Of a stretch of DNA of 64,000 nt, positions 16,860-25,091 are shown one piece after another (the stretch's first letter is position 1; every line of letters begins with the position of its first letter). The notes beneath the pieces were generated by a model. It saw only the letters and a list, made by a program, of their open reading frames with translations. It was not told where the DNA came from and made no database searches. The stretch comes from Micromonospora lutea (lineage in GTDB: Bacteria; Actinomycetota; Actinomycetes; Mycobacteriales; Micromonosporaceae): contig NZ_BOPB01000004.1 in NCBI RefSeq assembly GCF_016863535.1, forward strand, positions 1-64,000. The letters run 5' to 3'. The position numbers and the translations under genes were made by a program.

Positions 16860-19588
16860 CGTCGGCACCCGCGCCCACGCAGGCACAGCGGATCAACCCA
16901 GTGGCGCTGAGCCAGAAGGTGGCTCAGCAGCTCGATCGGCGCCGTGACGGTGAGGCGTACCCGGTCATGGTGATCGCGGCGGAGCCGACCTGGTCACACG
17001 AGCCCGTGCTGGCCCTGCCGGATGGTCGGCCAGTTCGGGTCGTGCCGTGCGTTTCGCCGCTTGCCATCTGGGAGCACCTCGTCGCCGACCGTGACGACGA
17101 GGTGCTGGTGTTGCTCACGGACATCCCCGAAACGAGCCTGAAACACGGATTGCTCAGTCGCGTCTTCGGCCAGCGCGTATTCACTGTGGAGCCGTGGGAC
17201 CTGGTTGTTGACGCCTTCGGCGCGCAGGTACCCGACGCCGCGCTCGAGTCGGAACGGTGGGCCGGTCCGGCGCTGCTGGACGCGATGCCACCGGGTGGCT
17301 GGCCGCGATTGGCCACCACGGTGCTCACCCGTGAGGTGGCGCTGCGGCACCTCGCCGCTGCTCGTCTCGGTCTCGAGCGGCGGGGAGGTGGTGGGCCCGA
17401 CGACCTCGATGTGGCCATGCTGCTGCGCTGGAGTGCCGAGCCGGGTGCGGTCGAGGCGTTCACACTGCTCCGGGCGGAGGAGCGCGTCGGCCTCGCGGGC
17501 TGGCTGGTCGAGAGGTTCGGTGGGCCGGCCCGCGCGCTGTTCGCGCTCGTCGACGGCGGTCGCGGCGTCGACACATTGCCCTTGGGTCTGGTCTGTGAAG
17601 CGCTGTGGAGCAAGGAGACTCCCGAGGCGGTACGGGCACAAGGGCGCGTCGACCAGTACTTCGGCGGTCTGCAGGATGACGCCGCGATCCGCGGACTCGC
17701 CGACGCTGCGGTGCAGATGGTAGGCGCGATGCTGACTGATCGTGACAAGGAAGTCCAGCGGCAGGGTCATGCGCTGCTCGACCGGGCTGAGCAACTGGTT
17801 GTCCAGTTCAATGCGGCCGGTAGCGTCGATCAGAGCCCGATTCTGCGGACCGGTTTCACCCGGCGGCTCACCGCGGCGGCACAGGCGTTGGCGGCTGGCA
17901 TCCCCGGCACCGCCTTGGACGCGGCGCTGGACGCACTGGCTGGACATCACCTGGCGCAGGTGGAGTCGGAGCGGGTACTCCGAGTCAGGATGGCGCAGCG
18001 GCTTGTCCGGTGGCTCGGCTCCGACATCGAGAGCCCTGCGAGCGTCGCCGACGGGCTGCGGCGGCAGATCGCCGAATGGGGATGGGTCGACCGGGCCCTG
18101 CACCATGTCTGGGCGGGCGAGGAGGCGCACCCGGAGCTTCAGCGAGCGTTCCGGACGGTGTTCGACCGGGCGCAGCAACGACGCCGCGAACTCGACGGTG
18201 CCTTCGCCAACCGGCTCGCCGCCTGGGCCGCCGCCGGCCCTGGTAACGACGGCGACCTGCTGACCGTGGAGAACCTGCTCCCGCGGGTGGTCGACCCTCT
18301 GATCCGCGCCGAGCGGCCGGTCCTGCTCGTGGTGCTCGACGGGATGAGTGCCGCAGTCGCCGTCGAGTTGGCCGAGGAACTTTGCCAACACTGGGTCGAG
18401 TACGACCCCCTCGCTGGTGCGGAGCCCGGACGACGTCGTGCTCTGGTCGCGGCGCTGCCCACCCTGACGGCGGTGTCCCGGACTTCCCTATTCGCCGGAG
18501 CTCTGCGCTTCGGTACGCAGTCCACCGAGCGGCAGATGTTCGAGCAGGGGCGTTGGGGCCCCGGAGCGCGAGTTTTCCACAAGGGACCGTCTCGCGGCGT
18601 GGCCGGGCAGGTCTTTGCCGGGGAACTCGCTGAGGCGATGGCCGACCCGGGGCATCTGGTCGCTGTGGTGATCAACACGGTGGACGAGTCGTTGGCTACC
18701 GGTCGCGAGGGTGACGAGGCCGGGTGGCGGCTCAGCGATCTCGGCTTCCTCCGTAGCCTACTCGATCTCGCCCGGTCATCCGGTCGGGCGGTGCTCATCA
18801 CCAGCGACCACGGCCATGTGCTCGAACACGGCGGCGAGCACGTCAAGACGGCCGACGCGGCGTCGGCCCGGCACCGCACCTCACCAAGCCCAGCAGGACC
18901 CGGCGAGGTGGAGCTGACGGGCCCGCGAGTGGTCGCCGAAGGGCAACGAATCGTCGCTCTCTGGGATTCCTCGCTCCGCTACCGCCCGAGCAGGGCCGGG
19001 TACCACGGTGGTGCCTCGCTCGCGGAGGTCACCATCCCGTTGCTGGCGTTTCTGGTGCCCAACGTAACCGACGTGCCGAAGGGCTGGGCGCCGGTGCAGG
19101 CACGGCACCCCGAGTGGTGGGAAGCCGCACCGGCGGCTGCCTCTGCCGAGACGGTCGCGCATCCACGGCCGACGCCCCGATCACGCAGGAAAGCCCCGGC
19201 CGTCGCCGGTGATGCGTTGTTCGACGTACCGCAACCGATGCCGGCATCAACCGCCGGACCCGTGACCGGAGCGGAACTGGTCGCGGTGTTGCTGGGTACC
19301 GAGCTGTTCCAGGCACAGCACGCGTTGACGCCTCGCCGGGTGGACCTCGGTAAAATCGAGGCCGCCCTCCGGGCACTGGTCGAGGCCAAGGGTGTGCTGT
19401 CCACGGCAGTACTGGCGCAGCGTGCCGGCGAACTACCGGCCAGAGCGGGTGGCTTCGTCATCACCTTGCAGCGGATCTTCAACGTGGACAACTACCCGGT
19501 GCTGTCGCTGATCGACGACGGACGTACGGTCCGGCTGGACATCCCGCTGCTGCGTACCCAGTTCGGGCTCCCGGCAGGTGTCGCGTGA
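16856..19588 (+). CDS. pglZ: BREX-2 type PglZ, alkaline-phosphatase-fold protein
   Basis: A 910-residue protein with the PglZ domain in its second half. VLLVVLDGMSAAVAVELAEE (metal-binding Asp495 and nearby Ser) and LITSDHGHVLEH (Asp651-His654) are the two metal-site motifs of alkaline-phosphatase-like PglZ. The N-terminal half is alpha-helical and typical of type 2 PglZ. The GTG at 16856 is chosen: it overlaps the pglY stop (GTGA) and has GGAG 9 bases upstream; the frame is open five codons further to a TTG. PglZ is the defining core protein of BREX and binds divalent metal. The 4-base overlaps on both sides show one transcript with pglY and brxD. A proline/arginine-rich linker precedes the C-terminal 120 residues. 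Confidence 0.9.
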   Translation: MTSAPAPTQAQRINPVALSQKVAQQLDRRRDGEAYPVMVIAAEPTWSHEPVLALPDGRPVRVVPCVSPLAIWEHLVADRDDEVLVLLTDIPETSLKHGLLSRVFGQRVFTVEPWDLVVDAFGAQVPDAALESERWAGPALLDAMPPGGWPRLATTVLTREVALRHLAAARLGLERRGGGGPDDLDVAMLLRWSAEPGAVEAFTLLRAEERVGLAGWLVERFGGPARALFALVDGGRGVDTLPLGLVCEALWSKETPEAVRAQGRVDQYFGGLQDDAAIRGLADAAVQMVGAMLTDRDKEVQRQGHALLDRAEQLVVQFNAAGSVDQSPILRTGFTRRLTAAAQALAAGIPGTALDAALDALAGHHLAQVESERVLRVRMAQRLVRWLGSDIESPASVADGLRRQIAEWGWVDRALHHVWAGEEAHPELQRAFRTVFDRAQQRRRELDGAFANRLAAWAAAGPGNDGDLLTVENLLPRVVDPLIRAERPVLLVVLDGMSAAVAVELAEELCQHWVEYDPLAGAEPGRRRALVAALPTLTAVSRTSLFAGALRFGTQSTERQMFEQGRWGPGARVFHKGPSRGVAGQVFAGELAEAMADPGHLVAVVINTVDESLATGREGDEAGWRLSDLGFLRSLLDLARSSGRAVLITSDHGHVLEHGGEHVKTADAASARHRTSPSPAGPGEVELTGPRVVAEGQRIVALWDSSLRYRPSRAGYHGGASLAEVTIPLLAFLVPNVTDVPKGWAPVQARHPEWWEAAPAAASAETVAHPRPTPRSRRKAPAVAGDALFDVPQPMPASTAGPVTGAELVAVLLGTELFQAQHALTPRRVDLGKIEAALRALVEAKGVLSTAVLAQRAGELPARAGGFVITLQRIFNVDNYPVLSLIDDGRTVRLDIPLLRTQFGLPAGVA

Positions 19589-20898
19589 ACGACGCCAGTC
19601 CGGTACGACGGCGTCAGGTCATCGACGCGCTCCGTCGAGGTGCTGTTCCCGCTGCCGGCTTGGACCTGCTGGCCGTCGGGCTGGACCGATTCGTGACCAC
19701 GGTCAGCGAAGACTTGGAGGCCGTCGCCACCGGCAACTCGGTGTTCAAGGCGATTCGCGGCGAATACGGCTCCGGCAAGACCTTCTTCACTCGCTGGATC
19801 GCGGAGCAGGCAAAACGGGCCAACTTCGCCGTCGCCGAGGTGCAGATATCGGAGAACGAGACGCCGCTGCACAAACTGGAGACGGTCTACCGGCGGTTGA
19901 CCGAGCGGCTCAGCACCGCGACGTTTCCGCCGAGTGCGTTGCGAGCGGTGGTCGACGGGTGGTTCTACGCTCTGGAAGAGGACGTCCTCGCTGCGGGTGA
20001 GGTTGCGGCGGACGACGCTGACGCATTCGACAAGGCCGTGGGCGCTCTACTGGACCAGCGGTTGGCCACGGTCAGCCGTAGCGCCCCCGCCTTCGCCGCC
20101 GCGCTGCGCGGCTATCGCGCCGCCGCGCTCGGAGGTGATCCGGCCACCGCTGACGCAGTGCTGGCCTGGCTCGGCGGTCAGCCGCATGTCGCGGCCTCCG
20201 CCCGACGGGTGGCCGGTGTCCGTGGCGACCTTGACCACTTCGCGGCGCTCAGCTTCTTGCAGGGCCTGCTCGCGGTGCTGCGGGACAGCGGGCACCCGGG
20301 TCTGCTGCTGGTCCTTGATGAGGTGGAGACGCTGCAGCGGGTGCGCTCCGACGCCCGGGACAAGGCGCTCAACGCACTTCGACAGTTGATAGACGAGGTG
20401 CACTCCGGCCGGTTCCCGGGGCTGTACCTGGTCATCACCGGTACGCCGGCCTTCTACGACGGGCCGCAGGGGGTGCAACGGCTCGCCCCGCTCGCCCAGC
20501 GGCTCGCGGTGGACTTCACCACCGACGCGCGGTTCGACAACCCACGCGCGGTGCAGATCCGGCTGACCGGCTTCACCGTCGACTCCCTCATCGAACTGGG
20601 CATCCGGGTACGCGACCTGTACGCCGAGGGGTCGGCGGCACCGCAGCGGGTACGGGCTGTGGTCGATGATGACTATCTTCGGGAGTTGGCGCAGGCCGTT
20701 GCGGGTGGGCTCGGCGGCAGGGTGGGGGTCGCACCTCGCCTGTTCGTCAAGAAACTGGTGGGGGAGGTGCTCGACCGGGTCGACCAGTTTATCGACTTCG
20801 ATCCTCGACAGCATTACGCACTCACGCTGACCGCCGCCGAAATGACCGATGTGGAACGAAACGTGACCAGGGCTGACGACATCGCCTTGGACGTCTGA
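19585..20898 (+). CDS. brxD: BREX system ATP-binding protein BrxD
   Basis: A 437-residue AAA/ORC-like ATPase. It begins RRRQVIDALRRGAVPAAGLD, as is usual for BrxD. The Walker A motif RGEYGSGKT spans residues 58-66 and the Walker B LLVLDEVETLQR has Asp245 and Glu246. The VQISENETPLHKLETVYRR stretch after the P-loop is also family-typical. BrxD accompanies BrxHI in BREX types 2 and 6. Its exact biochemical role is not settled. The GTG start overlaps the pglZ stop by 4 bases and its own stop directly abuts the ATG of brxHI, so translation is coupled through the operon. Confidence 0.88.
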   Translation: MNDASPVRRRQVIDALRRGAVPAAGLDLLAVGLDRFVTTVSEDLEAVATGNSVFKAIRGEYGSGKTFFTRWIAEQAKRANFAVAEVQISENETPLHKLETVYRRLTERLSTATFPPSALRAVVDGWFYALEEDVLAAGEVAADDADAFDKAVGALLDQRLATVSRSAPAFAAALRGYRAAALGGDPATADAVLAWLGGQPHVAASARRVAGVRGDLDHFAALSFLQGLLAVLRDSGHPGLLLVLDEVETLQRVRSDARDKALNALRQLIDEVHSGRFPGLYLVITGTPAFYDGPQGVQRLAPLAQRLAVDFTTDARFDNPRAVQIRLTGFTVDSLIELGIRVRDLYAEGSAAPQRVRAVVDDDYLRELAQAVAGGLGGRVGVAPRLFVKKLVGEVLDRVDQFIDFDPRQHYALTLTAAEMTDVERNVTRADDIALDV

Positions 20899-23004
20899 AT
20901 GTTCGCCGAACGGTTGCATCCTGTTGTGCTGCACCACGTCGTGAACTCCTTGCAGTGGTCGGCGCTTCGGCCATTGCAGGAGGCTGCCGTGCAGCCGCTG
21001 CTCGACGGGTACGACGCGCTGCTGCTCGCGCCGACCGCTGGCGGCAAGACCGAGGCGGCGATGTTTCCCCTGCTGTCCCGGATGGCCCAGGAGAACTGGT
21101 CGGGCACCAGCGTGCTCTACGTGTGCCCGCTGAAGGCCCTGCTCAACAATCTGCTGCCCCGAGTCGAGCATTATGCCGGCTGGTTGGGGCGAAGGGCGGC
21201 GTTGTGGCACGGCGACGTAACTATGGGGCGACGTCGCACGATCCTGCGGGAGCGGCCGGATGTCCTGCTCACCACGCCTGAGTCGATCGAGTCGATGCTG
21301 GTGAGCGGTGCCGTGGACCACGAGGATTTCTTTCGCGGCGTACGGGCGATCGTGATCGACGAGGTGCATGCCTTCGCGGGGGACGACCGTGGCTGGCACC
21401 TACTGGCGGTGCTGGAGCGGCTCAGTCGGGTGGCCGGCCGGCCGATCCAGCGGATCGGCCTCTCCGCCACGGTGGGCAACCCGGACGATCTACTGCGTTG
21501 GTTGCAAGGCTCAGGCCGGGACAGACGGCCTGCCCGGGTGGTTGCCCCGCACCTGGCCGCCCCGGTTACCACAGCGGCGCCGGATGACGTCGAACTGGAC
21601 TACGTCGGCTCGGTGCACAACGCGGCCAGGGTCATCGCCGCGCTGCATCGTGGTGAAAAGCGGCTGGTTTTCTGCGACTCTCGGGCACTCGTGGAGGAGC
21701 TCGGGCAGCGGCTGCGTGCGCTGGGGGTCAGGACGTTCCTCTCCCACGCCTCACTCGCCCTGGACGAGCGGAGGCGGGCGGAGGAGGCATTCGCCCAGGA
21801 ACGGGACTGCGTCATCGTCGCGACGAGCACCTTGGAACTGGGCATCGATGTCGGAGACCTCGACCGCGTCATCCAGCTCGACGCGCCGCGCAGCGTCGCC
21901 GCCTTCCTGCAGCGGATCGGCCGGACCGGGCGGCGGCCCGGCAGCAGCCGCAATTGCCTCTTCCTGGCCCTGGACAGCACGGGACTCCTGCATGCCTGCG
22001 CGCTGGCGCTGCTCTGGCGGCAGGGCTGGGTGGAAGCGGTTGTCCCGCCGGTCGAGCCGCGACACATCATCGCCCAGCAGGTTCTCGCTCTGACGCTGCA
22101 ACGAAATCGGATTGGTGATCAACTCTGGGCGGGGGAGTGGAACGAACTCGCACCGTTCGACAAGAGCGCCGATGTCGTCGTTCGGCACCTGGTCGAACAC
22201 GGCTACCTCGACTCGGATGCTGGGATGCTGTTCATCGGACCCGAGGCCGAGTTGCGATTCGGCCGCCGGCATTTCATGGACATGCTCGCGGTCTTCACCG
22301 CGCCGCCGCAGTTCACTGTGCTCTCCGGCCGCACCGAGATCGGCCGTACCGATCCGGCGTTGCTGACGGCGCGGGTCGAGGGCCCTCGGCTGCTTCTGCT
22401 CGGTGGACGCAGCTGGCGGGTCACGTACGTCGATTGGAAACGACGTCGGTGCTTTGTGGAACCGGCTGAAGGCGGTGGGAGAGCGCTCTGGATGACCGGC
22501 GGAACTCCCCAGGGTTTGTCGTACGAGATGGTTCGGGCCATGCGAGACGTGCTGCTCGGGACCGACCCGTCGGTCCGACTCACGCAGCGGGCGAGCAGTC
22601 GGCTGGCGCAGGTGCGGGATGAAGCGGCGTACCGGGCGCACCCGGGCAGCACCATGATCGTCCGGGACCGTGAAGGGGAAGTGCGCTGGTGGACCTGGGC
22701 CGGTTTCCGGGCCAACGCCACCTTGATCGCAAATCTTGATGGCCTCGCCGACCCGGGCCAGCGTTACGACGATGCGGCCATTCGGCTACGCTCCGACCTG
22801 GAACGTGGCATGTGGCGTACCGCGACGGCCGACCTGGTGAACCGGGTCTGTCTGCCGGAGGTGACCGATAAGGCCCTCGCCGGGTTGAAGTTCAGTGCTG
22901 CCCTGCCTCCGCGGTTGGCGACCGCCACGCTCGCCGCGCGGCTCGCCGACGTGGATTCCGCCGTGTCCGTCCTCCAGGAACCGGTCCGATTTGCCTATCT
23001 GTGA
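20899..23004 (+). CDS. brxHI: BREX Lhr-like helicase BrxHI
   Basis: A 701-residue superfamily 2 helicase. Motif I is APTAGGKT (residues 44-51), motif II is DEVH (154-157), SATVGNPDDL is motif III, and HRIGRTGR-type motif VI appears as QRIGRTGRRPG. The sequence before motif I (LRPLQEAAVQPLL) is the Q-motif region. After the two RecA domains comes a long C-terminal region with a WRVTYVDWKRRRCFVEPA segment, as in Lhr-like helicases. BrxHI is the helicase of BREX type 2. The ATG follows the brxD stop with no gap. It is the last gene of the operon; a palindromic repeat lies 170 bases downstream. Confidence 0.88.
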   Translation: MFAERLHPVVLHHVVNSLQWSALRPLQEAAVQPLLDGYDALLLAPTAGGKTEAAMFPLLSRMAQENWSGTSVLYVCPLKALLNNLLPRVEHYAGWLGRRAALWHGDVTMGRRRTILRERPDVLLTTPESIESMLVSGAVDHEDFFRGVRAIVIDEVHAFAGDDRGWHLLAVLERLSRVAGRPIQRIGLSATVGNPDDLLRWLQGSGRDRRPARVVAPHLAAPVTTAAPDDVELDYVGSVHNAARVIAALHRGEKRLVFCDSRALVEELGQRLRALGVRTFLSHASLALDERRRAEEAFAQERDCVIVATSTLELGIDVGDLDRVIQLDAPRSVAAFLQRIGRTGRRPGSSRNCLFLALDSTGLLHACALALLWRQGWVEAVVPPVEPRHIIAQQVLALTLQRNRIGDQLWAGEWNELAPFDKSADVVVRHLVEHGYLDSDAGMLFIGPEAELRFGRRHFMDMLAVFTAPPQFTVLSGRTEIGRTDPALLTARVEGPRLLLLGGRSWRVTYVDWKRRRCFVEPAEGGGRALWMTGGTPQGLSYEMVRAMRDVLLGTDPSVRLTQRASSRLAQVRDEAAYRAHPGSTMIVRDREGEVRWWTWAGFRANATLIANLDGLADPGQRYDDAAIRLRSDLERGMWRTATADLVNRVCLPEVTDKALAGLKFSAALPPRLATATLAARLADVDSAVSVLQEPVRFAYL

Positions 23005-23173
23005 CCGTCGCGGGTAAGCGTACGATGTCGTTCCATGTGCGTGGTCACGCCGTCCGGGTCCACTGTGCGCAACTGACCGACCGGGCTGTCGTCGCCGACA
23101 CAAAGGTCGACTCGTCAGTCGTGCTCGGTAACCGCGTGCCGCCCTCTGTGGCCTGGTCGGAGGTTGCGCGCCC

Positions 23174-23244
23174 CCTTTGCTCTGTTTCAACCCACGCACC
23201 AGTTTCAGGGCGAACCTGCTGCGTCGGTTGAAGCAGAGCAAAGG
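23174..23244. repeat. Dispersed palindromic element, copy A
   Basis: Two 25-base arms (23174-23198 and 23220-23244) are inverted repeats with two mismatches. The left arm begins CCTTTGCTCTG and the right arm ends CAGAGCAAAGG; a 21-base spacer separates them. A second copy with the same arm sequence lies at 55763-55845 inside a coding frame. Copy A is intergenic between the convergent brxHI and pectate lyase genes, so it may also act as a terminator. No transposase or target duplication is visible; it behaves like a REP/MITE-type palindromic unit. Confidence 0.85.
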
Positions 23245-23356
23245 ATGGGAGAGGGTAGGCGGTTCCTCGTCCACATCCCCTCGTGGCCGACGGATTGCCA
23301 AGCGGAGCGGGTGCGCACACGCCGCACGCCGCGCGGTCCAGCCCCGACCGGGCGCA

Positions 23357-23391
23357 CTGGTGGGGCCGTCGGTTGTCGGCGGCCCCACCAG
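23357..23391 (-). terminator. Terminator hairpin after the pectate lyase gene
   Basis: A perfect 12-bp stem, CTGGTGGGGCCG at 23357-23368 and CGGCCCCACCAG at 23380-23391, with an 11-base loop. It lies 38 bases downstream of the stop of the minus-strand pectate lyase gene, a normal place for an intrinsic terminator without a U-tract. It may also stop read-through from the convergent BREX operon. Confidence 0.65.
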
Positions 23392-23429
23392 GTCGGCGCG
23401 AATGTCCCGGGACTTGCCGGGAGGCCTCG

Positions 23430-25001
23430 TCAGTTGGCGTACGTCTCGAACTCGGCGACCCTCGGGGTGCCGGTCGAGCTGGTGATGTCGAAGGTGACCT
23501 TGCGCATCGACGTCCTGGTGAAGCTGATGACGCCCGCGCCGGTGCCGGAGGCCAGGACCGCGCCGGTGTCGTGGTTGAGGACCCGCCAGTTCCGGATGTT
23601 GCCGGCGGAGCCGGACGCCTCCCGGATGTTGATCCTGGACACCGCGGTGGCGGAATCCCACTTGATGGAGATCTGGCCGGTCGCGCCGCTCGGCGACCAG
23701 GCGGTGTTCATGTTGCCGTCGCGCACGTCACCGTAGCTGGTGCCGCTGGCCTTGCTGGAGCCGTCGGAGCCGGCCCCGATGCTGAGGTTGGTGCCGCTGG
23801 GCTGACTCGGCGTCGGCGTCGGGTTGCTGGTCGGGGGCGGGGTGGTGCTGGTCGGCCCGGGCGTCGGGCTGGTCGGCCCGGCGGTCGGGCTCTGCGGCGT
23901 GCAGTTGCCGTTCGAGGTACGGATGCCCTTGTTCGCACCGGCGGTCTGGCTGACGATGCTCGGCACGCAACTGGCCGAGTCGAGGCGGTACGAGTACGGA
24001 ACGCTGACGCTGGTGTTGGACGTCGGGTTGGGGCCGGCCGGGTTGGTGTCGCCGCCCCGGCTCGACCAGGTCACGTTGTCGAAGATGTTGCCGCTGACCT
24101 GCCAGTAACCGGCCTGGTCGGTATAGAAGGTGCCCAGCACGTCCTTGGAGTTCTGGAAGTAGTTGTTGTCCACCTTGGCGCGGGCACCGGCCCGGGAGTT
24201 GATGCCGGACTCGTTGATCCGGGAGAAGTGGTTGTTGAAGATGTGGGCGATACCGCCGCGCAGCAGCGGCGTACGGGAGTCGATGTTCTCGTACAGGTTG
24301 TGGTGGAACGTGACATTGCCGTTGGAGGTGTCGCTCTCGCTGGAGCCGATCAGACCACCCCGGCCGGAGTTGCGCAGGATGCTGTAGGACAGCGTGACGT
24401 ACTGGGTGTTGTTCTTCATGTCGAACAGCCCGTCGAAGCCCTGCGACTCGCCGCCGGAGGCCTCCAGCGTGACGTGGTCGACCCAGACGTTGCGGACGTT
24501 GGCCTCCATACCGATGGCGTCGCCGCCGTTGGAGGTGGGCGAGCCCGACTTCTTGACGTTCCGGACGGTCACGTTCTGGATGATGATGTTGCTGGCCTCG
24601 CGGATGTGGATGCCGATCTGGTCGAAGACGGCTCCGTTGCCGACACCGAGGATCGTGATGTTGCTGATCTGCTTGAGTTCGATCACGTCGGCGGCGGTGT
24701 TGCAGCTCGAACCGGAGACCTTTGTGGTGTTGCCGTGGTTGATGGTCCCCTCGACCTGGATGATGATCGGGGTGCTGCTGCTGGCCCGGTTGCACAGGGC
24801 CGCGTGGATCTGGGTTCCGCTGGTGGCGCGTACGGTCTGCCCGCCCGAGCCGCCGGTGGTGCCACCGTTGCTGCTCGCGAAGCCGGTGGCGCTGCCGACC
24901 GCGGCGGACGCCTGTGGCGTCGTCAGGGCCACGCAGATTGCGGCTGTCGTGGCGGTGGCGGCCAGCCCTGCGAGGAGTCGGAGTGTGACTGGTCGTCTCA
25001 T
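23430..25001 (-). CDS. Secreted pectate lyase (PL1) with C-terminal carbohydrate-binding-like module
   Basis: A 523-residue secreted protein. Residues 1-33 are a signal peptide (RRPVTLRLLAGLAATATTA, cut after ASA). Residues about 35-365 are a right-handed beta-helix of PL1 type with repeated short strands, VWVDHVTLEASGG, RGGLIGSSESD, and NVTFHHNLYENIDSRTPLLR, which holds the conserved catalytic-region Arg residues. A Pro/Thr/Ser-rich linker (about 370-400) joins a C-terminal beta-sandwich of F5/8C or CBM type (NLSIGAGSDGSSKAS onward). It cleaves polygalacturonate by beta-elimination outside the cell. It follows a second pectate lyase on the same strand with an intervening hairpin. The products would feed the uronate genes downstream of the window's sugar importer. 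Confidence 0.88.
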   Translation of the reverse strand: MRRPVTLRLLAGLAATATTAAICVALTTPQASAAVGSATGFASSNGGTTGGSGGQTVRATSGTQIHAALCNRASSSTPIIIQVEGTINHGNTTKVSGSSCNTAADVIELKQISNITILGVGNGAVFDQIGIHIREASNIIIQNVTVRNVKKSGSPTSNGGDAIGMEANVRNVWVDHVTLEASGGESQGFDGLFDMKNNTQYVTLSYSILRNSGRGGLIGSSESDTSNGNVTFHHNLYENIDSRTPLLRGGIAHIFNNHFSRINESGINSRAGARAKVDNNYFQNSKDVLGTFYTDQAGYWQVSGNIFDNVTWSSRGGDTNPAGPNPTSNTSVSVPYSYRLDSASCVPSIVSQTAGANKGIRTSNGNCTPQSPTAGPTSPTPGPTSTTPPPTSNPTPTPSQPSGTNLSIGAGSDGSSKASGTSYGDVRDGNMNTAWSPSGATGQISIKWDSATAVSRINIREASGSAGNIRNWRVLNHDTGAVLASGTGAGVISFTRTSMRKVTFDITSSTGTPRVAEFETYAN

Positions 25002-25041
25002 CCTCGTCTCACCTTCCTGTTAGTGGTGGTGGCGGAAAGGA

Positions 25042-25078
25042 AGGGGCCCTCTTACGTCTGAGATGGAGCAGGGCCCCT
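25042..25078 (-). terminator. Hairpin between the two pectate lyase genes
   Basis: AGGGGCCCT at 25042-25050 and AGGGCCCCT at 25070-25078 form a perfect 9-bp inverted repeat with a 19-base loop. It stands just after the stop of the upstream pectate lyase and before the start of the next, so it probably ends or attenuates the first transcript. The sequence resembles a GGGGCCCT palindrome that I recall from other Micromonospora intergenic regions; that recollection is not checked. Confidence 0.55.
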
Positions 25079-25091
25079 GTTGACACCTGGG

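Noticed and set aside
23001..23231. 76-codon frame after brxHI
   Set aside because: It overlaps the palindromic repeat, has no ribosome site beyond the stop-start overlap, and its product resembles no family. The frame is probably accidental.
23283..25061. Very long plus-strand frame opposite the pectate lyase
   Set aside because: It is the antisense of a clear secreted PL1 enzyme. Its Gly/Val/Ala/Asp-rich product is the usual artefact of high-GC DNA.
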